Positions 36,401 through 50,600 of a DNA stretch of 64,000 nucleotides are shown here, piece by piece (the stretch's first letter is position 1; each line of letters opens with the position of its first letter). A model generated the notes under the pieces. It was not told the DNA's origin and searched no databases. It saw only the letters and a list, made by a program, of their open reading frames with translations. The DNA comes from Bicyclus anynana. Its lineage: Eukaryota; Arthropoda; Insecta; Lepidoptera; Nymphalidae. Location of the stretch: assembly GCF_947172395.1 (NCBI RefSeq), contig NC_069086.1, positions 7,906,501 through 7,970,500 on the forward strand, given 5' to 3'. Made by a program: the position numbers and the translations under genes.

Positions 36401-39400
36401 GACCACCTTGTAATGTATAGAATGTAGATATTAGAAGATATTTTTTAATTAAAAAAAAATTCCATGAGGGTAGATCGACCTGTTGTAACGAAAACATTAC
36501 TCTTTTCAGGTTCCACGAAAAATCAGCACTGCAAAGGCATGTAGACGTTGTCCACAACAAGGAAGCAACGCTGTGCTGTGAATACTGTCCCGAGCGTGAG
36601 TCCACAAATGCCCCCCTCCCCTCCAATGTAAAACGAGCTATGAACATGCGCAAATTACTAACATTATACTTCTCACAGTACATTTCACCACATAATCTAC
36701 AATGCATTATGGGGTGAATACGTACTGTGATTTTAATAAACTATATACTGATATAATGTTTATTTTGTAGGTTTTGGATCAATATCTAAGTTAGCGCGAC
36801 ATGTGAGATCACACGTGGGTGAGAGACCGTACCCGTGCAAGTATTGTGAGAAGAGCTTCACTAAATCTCATCATTACACCAGGTGAGTTTCACCATAATT
36901 TTCTTTTTTTCGTAATTATCGTACCCACTCCTAGCTAGCCTCCAGTCTTTCCTGACTAGTTGGAAGGGAATGGGAATATTGGTCATATTACAAAAGATAT
37001 GGCAAATAAAAGAATATTTGCCATAGCTAGCTAGGAGTGGGTACGATAATTATAGACCAATGGGGCAATTCATAACCACCACCCCTCAGTGATGAGTCCA
37101 ACCGCTCTTACCGTTAAGCTATTGAGGCGTGATAGAATTGTACTTCATATGATTCGTAATAGTCAACTAATCACTTAGACAGGCCTACATGCCAATAAAA
37201 CGTAGTATTAGTGACTACACATGACTGACCATAGGTTGGTAGGGTCGTATCAATATGATATGTCTCATTAGATCCAATGAAGGCCCTGGCTCAATGTTAT
37301 TTTCTGTCATAGTGACTTCTTTACAAACACTCTTTTACTCAGCTACCAAATTAAAAGACAGTTCAGTTTTAAAAAGGTTGGATTGGGTGAGTGACGGTCA
37401 CATCTAAACTCTATGCGGGAATTATTTGTAATTTTTTTGATCATTATTATTAACCCATATTTTGGTTTACTGCTGAGGTAGAGTCTCCTCTCAGAATGAG
37501 AGGGGTTAGGCCACCTTGCTAGCCCAATGCGGATTGGCAGACTTCACACACGCAGATAATTAAGAAAATTCTTAGATGTGCATGTTTCTTCACGATGTTT
37601 TACCTGTTTGAGCCATGTGTTATTTAATTTCTTAAAAAGCTCATAACTGAAAAATTTGCGGTGCATGTCCCGGACTGAATTCTAACTTACACTCTCCTGA
37701 ATCAGAGGCAGAGATCATATGCACTGGGCTATCACGGCTCTTTTATTACTTTTTTTTTTGATAGGCTGCAATAGGTATGGTGCACTTACATCATTCTTTT
37801 GGTGACAAAGTTGACAATGAAATATTTTTTTGACAGACACTTCCGTCTAAAGCATCGGGAGCAGGCCCGAACGTCGGGAGCGAACGGCCAGCAAGAGCAG
37901 TACCGCTGCGAGCAGTGCGAGGACGTGTTCGACTCGCAGGACGACCTCATATATCACTCGGCGATACACGCCACGCAGAACCTCACGTGCCCGCTCTGCC
38001 AGGAGAAGTTTGAAGATGTCGAGGCAGTCACTACTCACATCAAGTCGCATGTCAATGGTATGTAAACATTGCGAGGAAAATCGTAGGAATTACATGTAGG
38101 TCTCGTCTTTATTTTTACTCGCTCGGTGAATTGGAGGTTAAGCATGAGTGCTACAATCGCTAATTAGGTGTAGTGGCATACAAAACATGATAAATAATAT
38201 TTACCAAACAAGCTTTAAGAACTTTGTGATATGGATCTAGGTTTTTATATTGAGGTAGATTAAAAAATGGGAGTAGAAACAAATGTTTTGAATGATTGAT
38301 TCAATTTTTTTGCTGGACTCTATCAAAAGTTTTGGTGAGGTTGCCTTCGCTTTATTAAAGCATGCCATGATTTGACTTATAACCAACTAATGGACAATTA
38401 TTGTTGATGGACTATATTATACCGCTTATACATTAATAGGTCAAATTATTTAGTAAATAAATTATTTAGTAAAAAATATTTAGTTCAGGACTGGATATAT
38501 ACACAAACTTCAAAGCTATAATGCAAAAAAAAATTGACATTTGATAGTTTGACTACATTCTTTGCAGTTTTGATGATTACATTATTTTTTCCAGTATTTT
38601 TTAAGTAATCTGGTTATATTTTGTATTTGCAGGTGTTGAGTTCATGTGCGATTACTGTGAGCTTATTTTTACTACACAAGAAAAGCTCGACAACCATATG
38701 ATGATAGTACATGATGATGAACTGCAAAATGTGAGTATAAATTAATTATTTTTAGCAGTCAGAAGTGGATTACAAAAACAAGAAAACCAATGTCGAACAA
38801 AGGTTCCACTCACAACATTTGTCAGGACAACTAAATTAACAAATCAAACTGTAACCAAAATAAGACCCTAGAATGGCAGAGAATGACCTAAATATGTGTG
38901 TAGGGTTAAAGGATCATTTGACTGTTAACAAACACTCCCCTTTTCCACTCAAGTCAGAGTCAAGAAACAAGAAGCGGTGGCGCGTCTTGTTTCCGTCATA
39001 TCCGTCTGAAACTACTATGTTTTAACTCTTAAGTTTGCCGCGATTCACGATAATAGTACGTATTCTGACCGTCATACAGGCGACTGTCACCGTACCATCC
39101 ACAGTTTGTTTCATGTAAAATGGTGCGGGTGACAGTTCCTTTCACTCTTGAAAGTTTGTCGCGATTCACGATAATAGTACGTATTATGAACTTCATACAG
39201 GCGACTGTCACCGCACCCATGCTATCTGAAATACATGCATAGTGAAACAGTGTTTATTATTTTAAACCCCCAATAGATGACGTTCTTATAGAACTGAAAC
39301 AATCCTTTTTCTACACTTCAACAACCTAAGTATGTATGTAAGATAATCTTGGAATCTTAATTAGACCCACTTCCCGGTCTTCTATTAGGATGAAATTTTG

Positions 39401-42400
39401 CACACGCTCTTCGAGTTCTGATGTCAATACATGACTAGCTAAGAAACGTCATTACAAATCCAAAACGGCGGCCTCCCCAAGATGGCGGACTGGCTGTTTG
39501 ACATCGACCCCCATGATATGGATATCAAACGAAAGGGTTTGCTATCAGGAATACGAAAAAAATAGTCACGTGACTTAAATTCAATATGGCGGACAGGCTA
39601 TTTGAAATGCACCCCCATCAAGCGTGCCAAGCGTGTTTATTAGTTTTATAAACTATTCATGTTATGATTTTTAAAATGAGTTTTTCTTCAGTGGTGTGGT
39701 CTAAAGCACGCTTATTTTTTTATTGCAGGAATTAGATGATGAGTCTTCATTGGAAATGGATGAAAATGAAGACGACGATACTGGAATTAACAGTAATATA
39801 TAACTTATTTAATAAATTTGTTGAAATTCTAAAATATCTCTCTCTCCCTTATTAATTCGATTAATAAGTAAATAAATGTCATTAAGTAAAAAAAAAAGGA
39901 ATCACTGATGATGATCTTTTATTGAGCTTAAAACATTTTTTATACAAATATAGGTTGACACAGCACTTGCGCTAATTAGCCTATAATACCGTGTATGACA
40001 TGTGTAAATAACGTGACTTTCTTTCTCAAAATCGGCTTAGTAAATCTAGAGATTACCGTTTACAACCTCAAATACTCGCTAACATTAAATCTTTATATAA
40101 TATTTGTATACACTGGGTGCTTCAAAAAATTTATGCAATAACTTATTTTTTGCAGTTAAAGAAGAAGGCGATGATATGATAATAGAGATCAAGAAACCAG
40201 ATAATTACCTCGTAAGTTTAAAACTTAATTAGTTAAAAAAACAAATTTATACAGGGTGATTCGGTTTTTAGTGCGGATATTTTTTTTCGTGGTTCTGTAT
40301 AATTAATAGAACATAAATCTACAAACAATTCGGTACATTTTATGTAATTTTTTTTTTTCAATTTATGACTCACAAATAACAAAATAATGGACACATTATT
40401 ACCAAAAAAACTGCGCAACTGCTGGCGGCACTTCCTGACGTCCTTTAATTATAAAAAATAATAGATAGGTATCAAACGAAAAGGAAATAAATGCACAAAG
40501 GTCAACGGCCCTCGGCGCGGCCGCCCGCTAATATACCAGCTGATTACGGCGATAGGGTGACCCTCAAATTCTGTTTAAAAGTAAATAACTTTAGACAACG
40601 ATAACTTTGTTATTTTTGAGTTAAAAAAAAAAAGAAAAAATTCGTGATCATGAAACTTTGTTTATGTACAAATTATAAAAATATCCGTACTTAACTTTAA
40701 AATATTAAAAATAAATTTTTCAGGTTACTGAAGTTAAAGATGATACAGAGGAAAAAATGGATGTCACTAACTCTGAAGGTATGTTAACAATATAATAATT
40801 AAGTAGGTATAAGGTAGATTTGTAAGTATTCAAAGTGCATATAGATTTGACTATTTAAATGCTGTGGCAACTTTACCCCATTAGCTAGTGCAACCCAATG
40901 AGATTTCAGCAACAAACTTCGGCACCGTCTTCAAAGTGGTCAGAAAGTAGCACATACGTTGTTATTTTTCACTTTTTAGTTTGTTGTGATTTTGAAGTCA
41001 GTTTAATTTTTTTATTAAAAAAAATTTTAGTCGTCACGGGATGCCTGGCAGATGTGAAACATCGACATTGTTTTGTAAAAGTTAAACAACACTTTACAAA
41101 ACAACAGCGAGAGGGATGGCTTAACGCCGGAGCGAATGGGAGAGAATCGCACAGTCCATTGCGCATGGCGACGCGTTGCCACACCGTACACACTAATGCA
41201 TATAGACTGTATATATATAATGATAATTATATCACATGAATGTGATAGTAAAAGGCTTGCTTGCGTTTCTATAAATAAAATATAATTTTTATTTACAGTA
41301 TTAAGTTTACATTAAATAATTAAATTAAACTAAATCTTACCTATAAATAAAATATAAAAACAACATTCAAACCCATTACTTACATTAGGTTTTAATACTT
41401 TATATTTTAATTAAAATTTCAATATTTTGTCAATAATATGTCGAATATTTTAAATGTGACAATGTCATGAAAAAAAGTAAAATACCTAAAAGAAATAATA
41501 CTAAAGAGGTTTTCTTTTTACATATATATATACCATCATATAGCGTACAGAAATCCAGAAATCGGTTTTACGTGCGGCTAAAGATGTTTCACATCAAAAG
41601 ATTTTGTTTGCTGTGCGAATTAGTAATGTGAATGCAATTTGTTTGTGTTTTAGAAAGCGAGAGCGAAGCGACATACACAGAGCTGCAGACGGTGGATACT
41701 TTGGCGATCATATCGAAGAATGTGCCCAAACCTCAAGAAAAAGTGCCGTCAAAACCTGCCGTCACCACTACAACAACTGACAACATCAAAATTGTCAGCA
41801 AACCCGTCGATAATCAGGTGAGCATATTTTATGTTAACACTAAGTAATCAGAGTCTTTACAAGTGACGTGTGAAGCCGGTGCAACCCATAAAAAACTAAC
41901 ATCACGCGTCCCCTTGACAACCGCATATACAAACTTTTTTCATTATTTGTATTTTATAATTTAACACTAACAACAATTACGTAAACTTACAATACTTATC
42001 TTATTTCTTTAGTTTTTGTAAAGAGTTTTTAAAATATTTAAAAACATAAGACGCCATTTTTCTCAAATAATATTGAAAATTACTTATGGATTTTGACCCG
42101 CTCTGATTTTCAAGGGTTAGGCTTGTTACATGTGCATGTAATGGGGATGATGACTAGGTTTGAATATATTGATTTTTACCATTGATTACATTCGGGTAAT
42201 TAAGAAAAAAATTATCGTAATTAGATGAAAATTTATACATTTTCTTTACATTAAACGCGACACATACAAATCTAACGATCATTATGATCAACGACGTCAT
42301 GATTCGTGCCATTTTGTATGGGCATTTTTCGGGGATCCGTGGCAGCGCCGCAAATATGACACTTAGCTCTGAAAGTAACTATAGCAGATACACTGTTACT

Positions 42401-44603
42401 GTTAGAAAATTGCTTTAATATTAGCATACTCCTAAATTATATACAACTTAAAAACTGTCATCGTCCCTATGCAGAAATAAGCATGTTTGTTGTACTTCTA
42501 TACTCTCTCTACTACTATAAACACTTTTGTATTACAAAATATTAAATAGTATAATTTTTAAATCTTTATTCTCTGTTAACAGACATCAAATATATTACGG
42601 AAAGCCGAGGAAATAAAACGCAAGGCACCACCATCTCCAGCGGGTGATGCAGGTAATTTTGTATGTTGTTGCAATTTGATCTTGGAAAATTCTTGAGAAT
42701 TTAAAGAAATTCTCAAAAGTTTTTATATAAAATGACTTAGTGTCTCGTTCTACAATCTAGTCTTTAATCACACATATATATATATAATTCATGTATCTGC
42801 AATGTTAGTTACCATAATCCTCTGAAAGGGCTTGACCAATTTTGATGAAGTTTTATGTGTATATTCAGTAGATGAGAATATATTATCTATTTTTCATATT
42901 AATAATGAAAAATTTCAACTAGTAAATATTTATAATTGATATATTATAAATAAATAAATAATATAATCTTAATATGTATAACTCATGTGTCACGTTGTTT
43001 GTCCTTACTGGACTTCTAAAGTACCTTAACAATTTTATTCAAATTTGCACAGTTTGACCCAACTCGAAAGATATGGGGTAGATTAGGGGTATAGGTTTTA
43101 ACGTTTGGGTAAGGGTAAGGTAGGTTATAGGGGTAGGAAAGTTAAGCTTAACCGGGTCTGCTAGTGTTATCCAAAATCTCTGATGTATTGCTTGAATAAC
43201 ATTGAAATAATCAAACATATATATTTTCCAGTTATAATAAGAAAAGCTAAGCCCGTCACTAAAGTGGAGAGCAGCAACAGTGGCGGAGCCAGCGACAAGT
43301 CCCTGCGCTTGCTAGAAAAGGAACTGCAAGATCTTAAAAGAGTAAGATATTTAATTGTCTGTTGATAGATTTACTCATAATATTGATATTTAGTTTAATT
43401 AACAAGACAAGTTGCAAAAAAAATCATCAAGAAATATTACTTTTTAGTTTTAATACTCAAAAACAATGCTCCGGAGGTTTTCTCTCTTTCACTCAATGTA
43501 CCTGACATCCGCATAGTGAATACATGAAATAGAAGGAATATATTTGTAAGGTTTTACGTAAGGTCCCAGCCATTGTCATAACATCTGATTGTTTTTTATG
43601 GATTCAAATATTACCAACCGCTCGCCAACTTGAGTTAGAGTTACTTGGGTGTAAGTCCACATCCCATCTATACTAATATTATAAATGCGAAAATAAGTCT
43701 GTCGGTCTATATGTCTGTTACCTTTTCTCGGCCAAACGGCTGAACTGATCGAGATGAATTTTGGTATTAGGATACTCCAAGGTACTATTACCTTGGAGCC
43801 GAACATAGGCTACTTTTTATCCCTAAAATAAAAAGAGAACAGGGGAAACAAAACAGGGGTTGAAAGTTTGTATGGAAAGTCGTAATTTTTTAACTGACTT
43901 CAAAAAAAGGAGGAGGTTCTCAATTCGACTCTATTTTTTTAAAGTTAAAGTTATAAAATGTTGTGTATTAATCATGAAAAAAATTACGAAATGTAATGTG
44001 ATTTATGAATTTTTAAAATTCAACCCCTAAAGTGGTCAAATAGGGGTTGTAAATTAACATTGATTTCCACGCGAACGAAGTCGCGGGCGTCCGCTAGTCT
44101 ACTATAAAGAGAAAAACCTGGGCCTGGCCATGAAATAGCCTGATAGTGATGATGATTGTTTCTTAAGAGCATAATACTCCAAGCTAATTATTGTTTATGA
44201 AATGTTTTCAGACGAACAGTCGTAATACAGAGACAAATAAAACGCCTAACAAAGTTTTGGAGTCGTCAAAAAGCAAACGGCCACAGTTCCAAACATCTAC
44301 ACCTAAATTAAGGTCAGTTATATATTTTATTAAGTCAATATTTATTTTGTACAAATAGACTTAGTTTATGCGTAAGGCTAATAATTAATCAATCACGAAA
44401 CTGAAGTGGCAATGGGGTCCCAAGGTGCTGGAATGGCGACTCCGCATCGGAAAGCGCAGTGTTGGTCGACCCCCCAGTAGGTGGACTGAGAATATCAAGG
44501 GGAGCTTGATACTGGCGGCTCGAGACTGTTGTGCTTGGCAGTCCATGCAAGAGGCCTATATCCAGCAGTGGACGTCTATCAACTGATGATGATGATTATG
44601 ATT

Positions 44604-44646
<43 letters not shown>

Positions 44647-47600
44647 GGCTTAGTTTACAAGCACTTTTGAAACGTCAGTTTACACTATTCAGTGTTTTTA
44701 TGGTGATAGTTTAGGTAAAATCAAAGATTTTAAATTAAATATTGGAGTACGTCATGCAGAGATTTCTTTTAGAAATTATTGCCTTTAGTAAACAGGTACT
44801 CATTTATTATTAACAGTATAACAAATATTTTATGAAACAAATAATTATAGGTACATTATAATTTCTCATTTTTTTTTTTTAATTCTTGCTAATAAATTAA
44901 TAATCTTATTTAGGTTAATTGTGTTTGTATTGAAATGTAAAATTTGAATTTTACAGAAGCGCCGAGGACAAGAAAATATTAAATAAATCTTTCCCTCTAG
45001 AGAAGAAGCAATTAGAAAAACGTGTTCTAACCAAAGAGAACAAAGAGCCAAAAGAGACTAAGGAAATCAAAAATAACGGCAATTCTAAAGAGGAGAAAGA
45101 TAAAGAAAAAGATAAGGAGAAAGAGAAGGATAAAGATAATAACGAAAAAGATTTCAAAGAAAAGGAAAAGGAGAAAATTAGTGAAAAGGATAAAGCAAAG
45201 GAAACTCCAAAGGTTGGTTAATTCTCATTAAATTCAAAATTCAAAATCAACTATTGAAACTTTTTTTTTATATTTGTATTTGAAAAACCAAATAGACAGC
45301 CAACCTAGTGTTAAGTGTAAAACCATGGCCTATAAATAGAACAACATGTAGCACGAAACTCAATTTTATTGATTTTTTTTCTTTATTCTTTCCCATGGGG
45401 AAAGGGCAAAGGTATTACGGTTTACAGGCAATTTTATTGTAATTGGCTTATTACTTGTCAATTACAATGTCACTAAGAATTCTCAGCCTAGAGTTGGGAC
45501 AACACATTAAGCCATCAATCCCGCTTTCGGACCAATTGTAGGATTACCAGTATTGAACCCAAATTCACAAACAAAATTGTATATAATTTTCTGAGGAAAA
45601 CATGCTTAGATTTGGTATATATATCTTTAACTAAACTAGAAGTTTTTGTGTTTACGCCATTCAACTACAAAAAGACATTTTTACGGAACTTTTTAACTGA
45701 CAAACACTATTATACAACTATGAAACATCAATACTATAGACAATTTTTATAATCACATTAAATCCAGGTCCAGGTCATTAACATCTGTAGTGCTATTCTG
45801 TAACATCTTCCTTATTCTGTAGTATCGTGTTAGACAGAGAGAAAGATGGAGGTGATTTCGAATATCGCACTAGCGAATTATAAATACATTGTTACAGAAT
45901 AGTGTAATCCTTACACGAGTTTGCTATATAAAACGATTCCTATTGAAACAAAATTGTCGGCTTATATCTCACAAAAGTGACCATCACTGTTAAAATTATA
46001 GGCTAATTATGAATAAATTATTGTAGAGTATAGTGAAAAATGGCGCTGCCACTGAAAAAGCCAACACAGAGGATGGAGTCCGTCGGTCAACTCGGCCATC
46101 TAAAATCAAAGACTATGCGAAGATGATACGGGAAGTGACGCAAGAGTTGTCGGATGACGATGAAACAACTGAAGACGATGAGGACTATTGCGAACCTGAT
46201 AAAAGCACTGAGGTCAGATGAAAATTCGTTTATTAACGACTTAAAAAAAAAACTTTCTATTGATCGGTTTGAAGGCGGTTCTGTGCCGAATAGGCTCTTA
46301 AAGTTTATTTTGTTATTTGGCACCGTCTTCAAACCGATCAATATAAAGGACATAGGTATGATGCTATTTTTTGATTTTTAGAGTAATGCATCTTTGGAAG
46401 TCGGTTTAATTTTTCAATTGAACGAAAATTTTAACACTCCCATGATATGAGGGCGACAGGGAAAAAGACGGCGAGGCTATGAAATCGTGCGTGTGGAAGT
46501 CGCGGGTTTTTCATTCATCGCTAGACGCCCCCCAACCCCCCTTGTAACATCGGAAATGTTACGAACGAAGTTGCCAAGCTATAGAGCATAGTGACCGAAA
46601 GCGTCACAGTATGGGCAATTTCATTTACGTATTTCAGTTATTTTGATTTAAACACAAAATTACTAAATCGATTTTCATGAAAATCTATGGGAATCTATGG
46701 AAAAAAATAAATGGGACCAATCTGAAAGTATACTCTTGCAAACAAAAAGAATTTTCAAAATTGATTAATAAATGAATGAATTGGTAACAGACATAAAAAA
46801 ATATACGCATCGAATTGAGAACCTCCTTTTCGAAGTCGGTTAAAAAAATTAAAGATTGCTTTTAGATTCGCAGAGGACGTCGCCCAAGTCAGGTGGTGAA
46901 AGTGACTCCGGCCAAAACTCCGCCCGCGACTCCAGCCAACCCGCCACGAAAACGCGGCCGACCGCGGAAAGACAACAAACAGGTGTAAGTAATCCTTAAA
47001 ATAAATAAAATAAAATAAAAATAGCCTTTATTCTCTGACTGTTGAATACATATGATATACTTAATCATCATCATCATCATCATTATCAACCCATATACGG
47101 CTCACTGTTGAGCTCGAGTCTCCTCTCAAAATGAGAGGGGACTGCGGAATGCGGATTGGCAGACTTCACACACGCAGAGAATTAAGAAATTCTTTAGTGT
47201 GCAGGTTTCCTCACGATGTTTTCCTTCACCGATTGAGACACATGATATTTAATTTCTTTAAATGCACACAACTGAAAAGTTGGAGGTGCATGCCCCGGAC
47301 CGGATTCGAACCCACCCCCTCCGAAATCGGAGGCAGAGGTCATATCCACTGGGCTATCACGGCTCTCGTACTTCAGTTTAAAGATATTTATTTCTCCAAA
47401 AAAGAACGTACTGTTCACTTAACTTAGAGTTAACATATCGTCATTTTTGCAGACAGCATGCATTATTGTAACAAAATTTTAATTACATTGTTTTTTCAAT
47501 ATTTTGTCCAAGTTTGTGAGGATGTAGGATGTACTTAATACTATTACTTAATTTATACACCAGAGCAGTCAGATTGTCCTTCGACATAGACCTCCTCCAG

Positions 47601-50600
47601 ACTTTGCCACTCTACTCGACCTCTAGCCTTTCCTCGCCATCCTTTCGGCAGGTCATCCTCCCATCTTTTATGTGATCGTCCTTGGCTCCTCTTTCCATCT
47701 CTGGGGTACCATTGCATGACCTCTTTGGACCATTTTTCTTTCGAGGATCGGAGCATATCTCCCGTCCAGAAGTAATTCTTAGTTGTTATTTATTTATTGA
47801 ATGACAAGTTAACCCTCGACTCCCAATACACCAGCAGGGTTATAATGTATAGTGCAACATAATTATAAGAGTTCAAGTTAATAAATGGAACTAATAAACT
47901 TGCTGTGTGGCAACACTGCATTTACTGTCATTATCACAAAGATCTGTCATTATAGAGCGATACATTATTGTTGATAATTTTGTCAAATTATATGACTTTT
48001 AATAGAATAAAAGTGACATGACAGCCCAGTGGATATGACCTCATACTTCTATTCGGAGGGCGTAGGTTTGAGTCCGGTCCGGGGCATGCACCTTCAACTT
48101 TGTGTGCATTAAGAAATTAAATATCACGTGTCTCAAACAGGAAACCTGCATACCTGAGAATATTCTTAATTCTCTAGGTGTGTGAAGTCTGACAATCCCT
48201 CCCCCTCTGAAACCCCTCTCATCCTGAAAGGAGACTCATGCTCAACATACGAGCCGAATATGGATTAATGATGACTTTTAATTGGCCTTTTTTACACTTT
48301 TGTATAGGCCTGCAAAAATTAAGAAAGAGGAAGAGACTTTGGTAGTGAAGAAAGAAGAAGTAACAAGTCCAGAAAAAGAAGAAATTGACAGCAATGACAC
48401 AAGTAGTGTTACTGATGTTGAACAGGTAAATAAATCTTATACATTGAAAACTAAAATTGGCTTAAGTCATTGTTTAAATATTTTCAATAAAGATTTTCGT
48501 TTGTCAAGATAATTTTGTGTCAGTTACAAATAACTTTGTTGGTGTACATTGACAAGATCCCTGTTGAGGTTAAAACGGGTTAAACTTGGTATGGTTTTAT
48601 TGGTCTTGTATATGAAAAAAAAAATCTTTTGAGCGATATCTATACATACTATAAAAGCATATTGACGATAAACTCAAAACTGCTGAACGCATTTTCATGT
48701 GGTTTTCGAAAATGTGTTTCAATAGATAGATTGATTAATGAGGAAAGTTTATAATTTCTATTGTATAATTTTTCAAGGTTTTGTAAAAATTGTTTATAAT
48801 ATGAAGAAAGCAAGCCTCCTTGGAGCACACAACACTGCCTAATTCCTTTGAGATGTAACAATACATTGCTATTACTCTCTAATACGAGTAGATTTGCAAA
48901 GCTATCCTCCATGGCATATATCTAACCCTTAATCTGTTCTAGGTTACGGTTAAACGTTTAACATTTCGAAAGTGATTGTAAACTAAAGCCTAATGGAAAT
49001 AAACTATTTTTTTGTTTTTAATATAAATTTCAGAGTGTGTCTAAGACTCCAGAGCCGACCAACACATCCACAAATGTAATGGTATCACCTTCAGGACAAA
49101 CTTTGAAAAAGGTTAGAGGCTAAAATCTCAGACAAATAACATTTCTTCATCATCATCATTAACAACCCTTCAATGGCTCACTGTTGAGCACGATCCTCTG
49201 AGGATGAAAGGGCTAATAGTCCACAATGCTGGCCTAATGTAGACAGATTGGCAGACTTTCACACACATAGAGAATTGAGAAAATTCTCAGGTATGCAGGT
49301 TTCCTTACGATGTTTTTCCTTCACCGTTTAAGACAAGTGATATTTAATTTTTAAAAATGCATATAACTGAAAAGTTACCCGGACTGGATTGCAACCTACG
49401 CCCTCTGAATCGAAGGCAGAGACATATCCACTGAGGTATCATGGCTTAACATTTAACACCACCATAATATATCAATGCAGCAATCATTCAATAATTCAAT
49501 TATTAAAATGTTTGCCCTCCTTACCTTATATTTAAAAAATACATTTTTAATTAAGTTTGTATTTAGAATAAAATATAAAGTATTTATTCAAATATTTATT
49601 CAAATCCAAGCGACGTCACCCACATCTGAATGCTTCAAAAATGTAAAAATGTTTGAGAATGACATTTGAATGATTATGTGACCTATTGGAAACTAATGTT
49701 GAACGAATGAACGTAGTTCACGTTTCTTTGAGAGTACAGGGATAAAATATAGCCTATGATTCTCACAAACAACGTGCCTTTCTAATGGTATAACAATTTT
49801 GAAATCGCTTTAGTTAATCCAGAGATTACCCTTACAATACCACGATTGTTACCTCTCTATACTCTAGAGACACTCTAGAGTACTCTAGAATACACTAGTA
49901 TAGATGAGGATCTCCTGATTCTATTACAAAGCTTATTTTTATTTATAGGTTCCTGTAAAAGCGTTACCACCAGGAGTGAAAGCGATGCCCCTGCCGAGAA
50001 GTAAGATTTATTCTACTAATTAAGTTGTTTTATTACTCAGTCATTATCAGCCGATGGACATTCACAGCTGGACATAGGCCTCTTGCATAAACTTTCAAAT
50101 AAAACGGTCTCGAGCCGCCACCATCCAGCGGCTCCCTGAAACCCGCTTGATGTATTTGGTCCACCTAGTGGGGGGTCGACCGACTGCGCTTTCCGGTGCG
50201 GGGTCGCCATTCCAGCACCTTGGGACCCTAATCTCGCTCTTCGAACTACGTGGCCTTCGCCTGCGGATCTCCTCATTTTTGATTAGATCTGAGTACGAGT
50301 CTCCTCTCAGAATGAGAGGGGCTAGGCCGTAGTACACCACGCTGGCAAAATGCGGATTGGCAGACTTCACACATGTAGAGAATAAAAAAAATTCTCAGGT
50401 ATGTAGGTTTTCGCACGATGTTTTTCCTTCACCATTTGAGACATGTGATATTTAATTTCTTAAAATGCAACATAATTGAAAAGTTAGATGCATGCCCTGG
50501 ACCTGATTTGAACCTACACCCTCCAAATCAAAAGCAGAGGTCATATCCACTAGGCTATCACATCTCCGATATCTATACAGGGTGATCGGGAGTATCTCCC

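Noticed and set aside
37847..38050. Minus-strand 67-codon frame, leucine-rich
   Set aside because: Antisense shadow of the GC-rich zinc-finger exon 37837-38057.
44529..44714. Frame with a poly-methionine run
   Set aside because: Produced by the GAT microsatellite behind an RTE fragment.
47553..47756. 67-codon minus-strand protein
   Set aside because: C-terminal fragment of an RTE retrotransposon, not a host gene.
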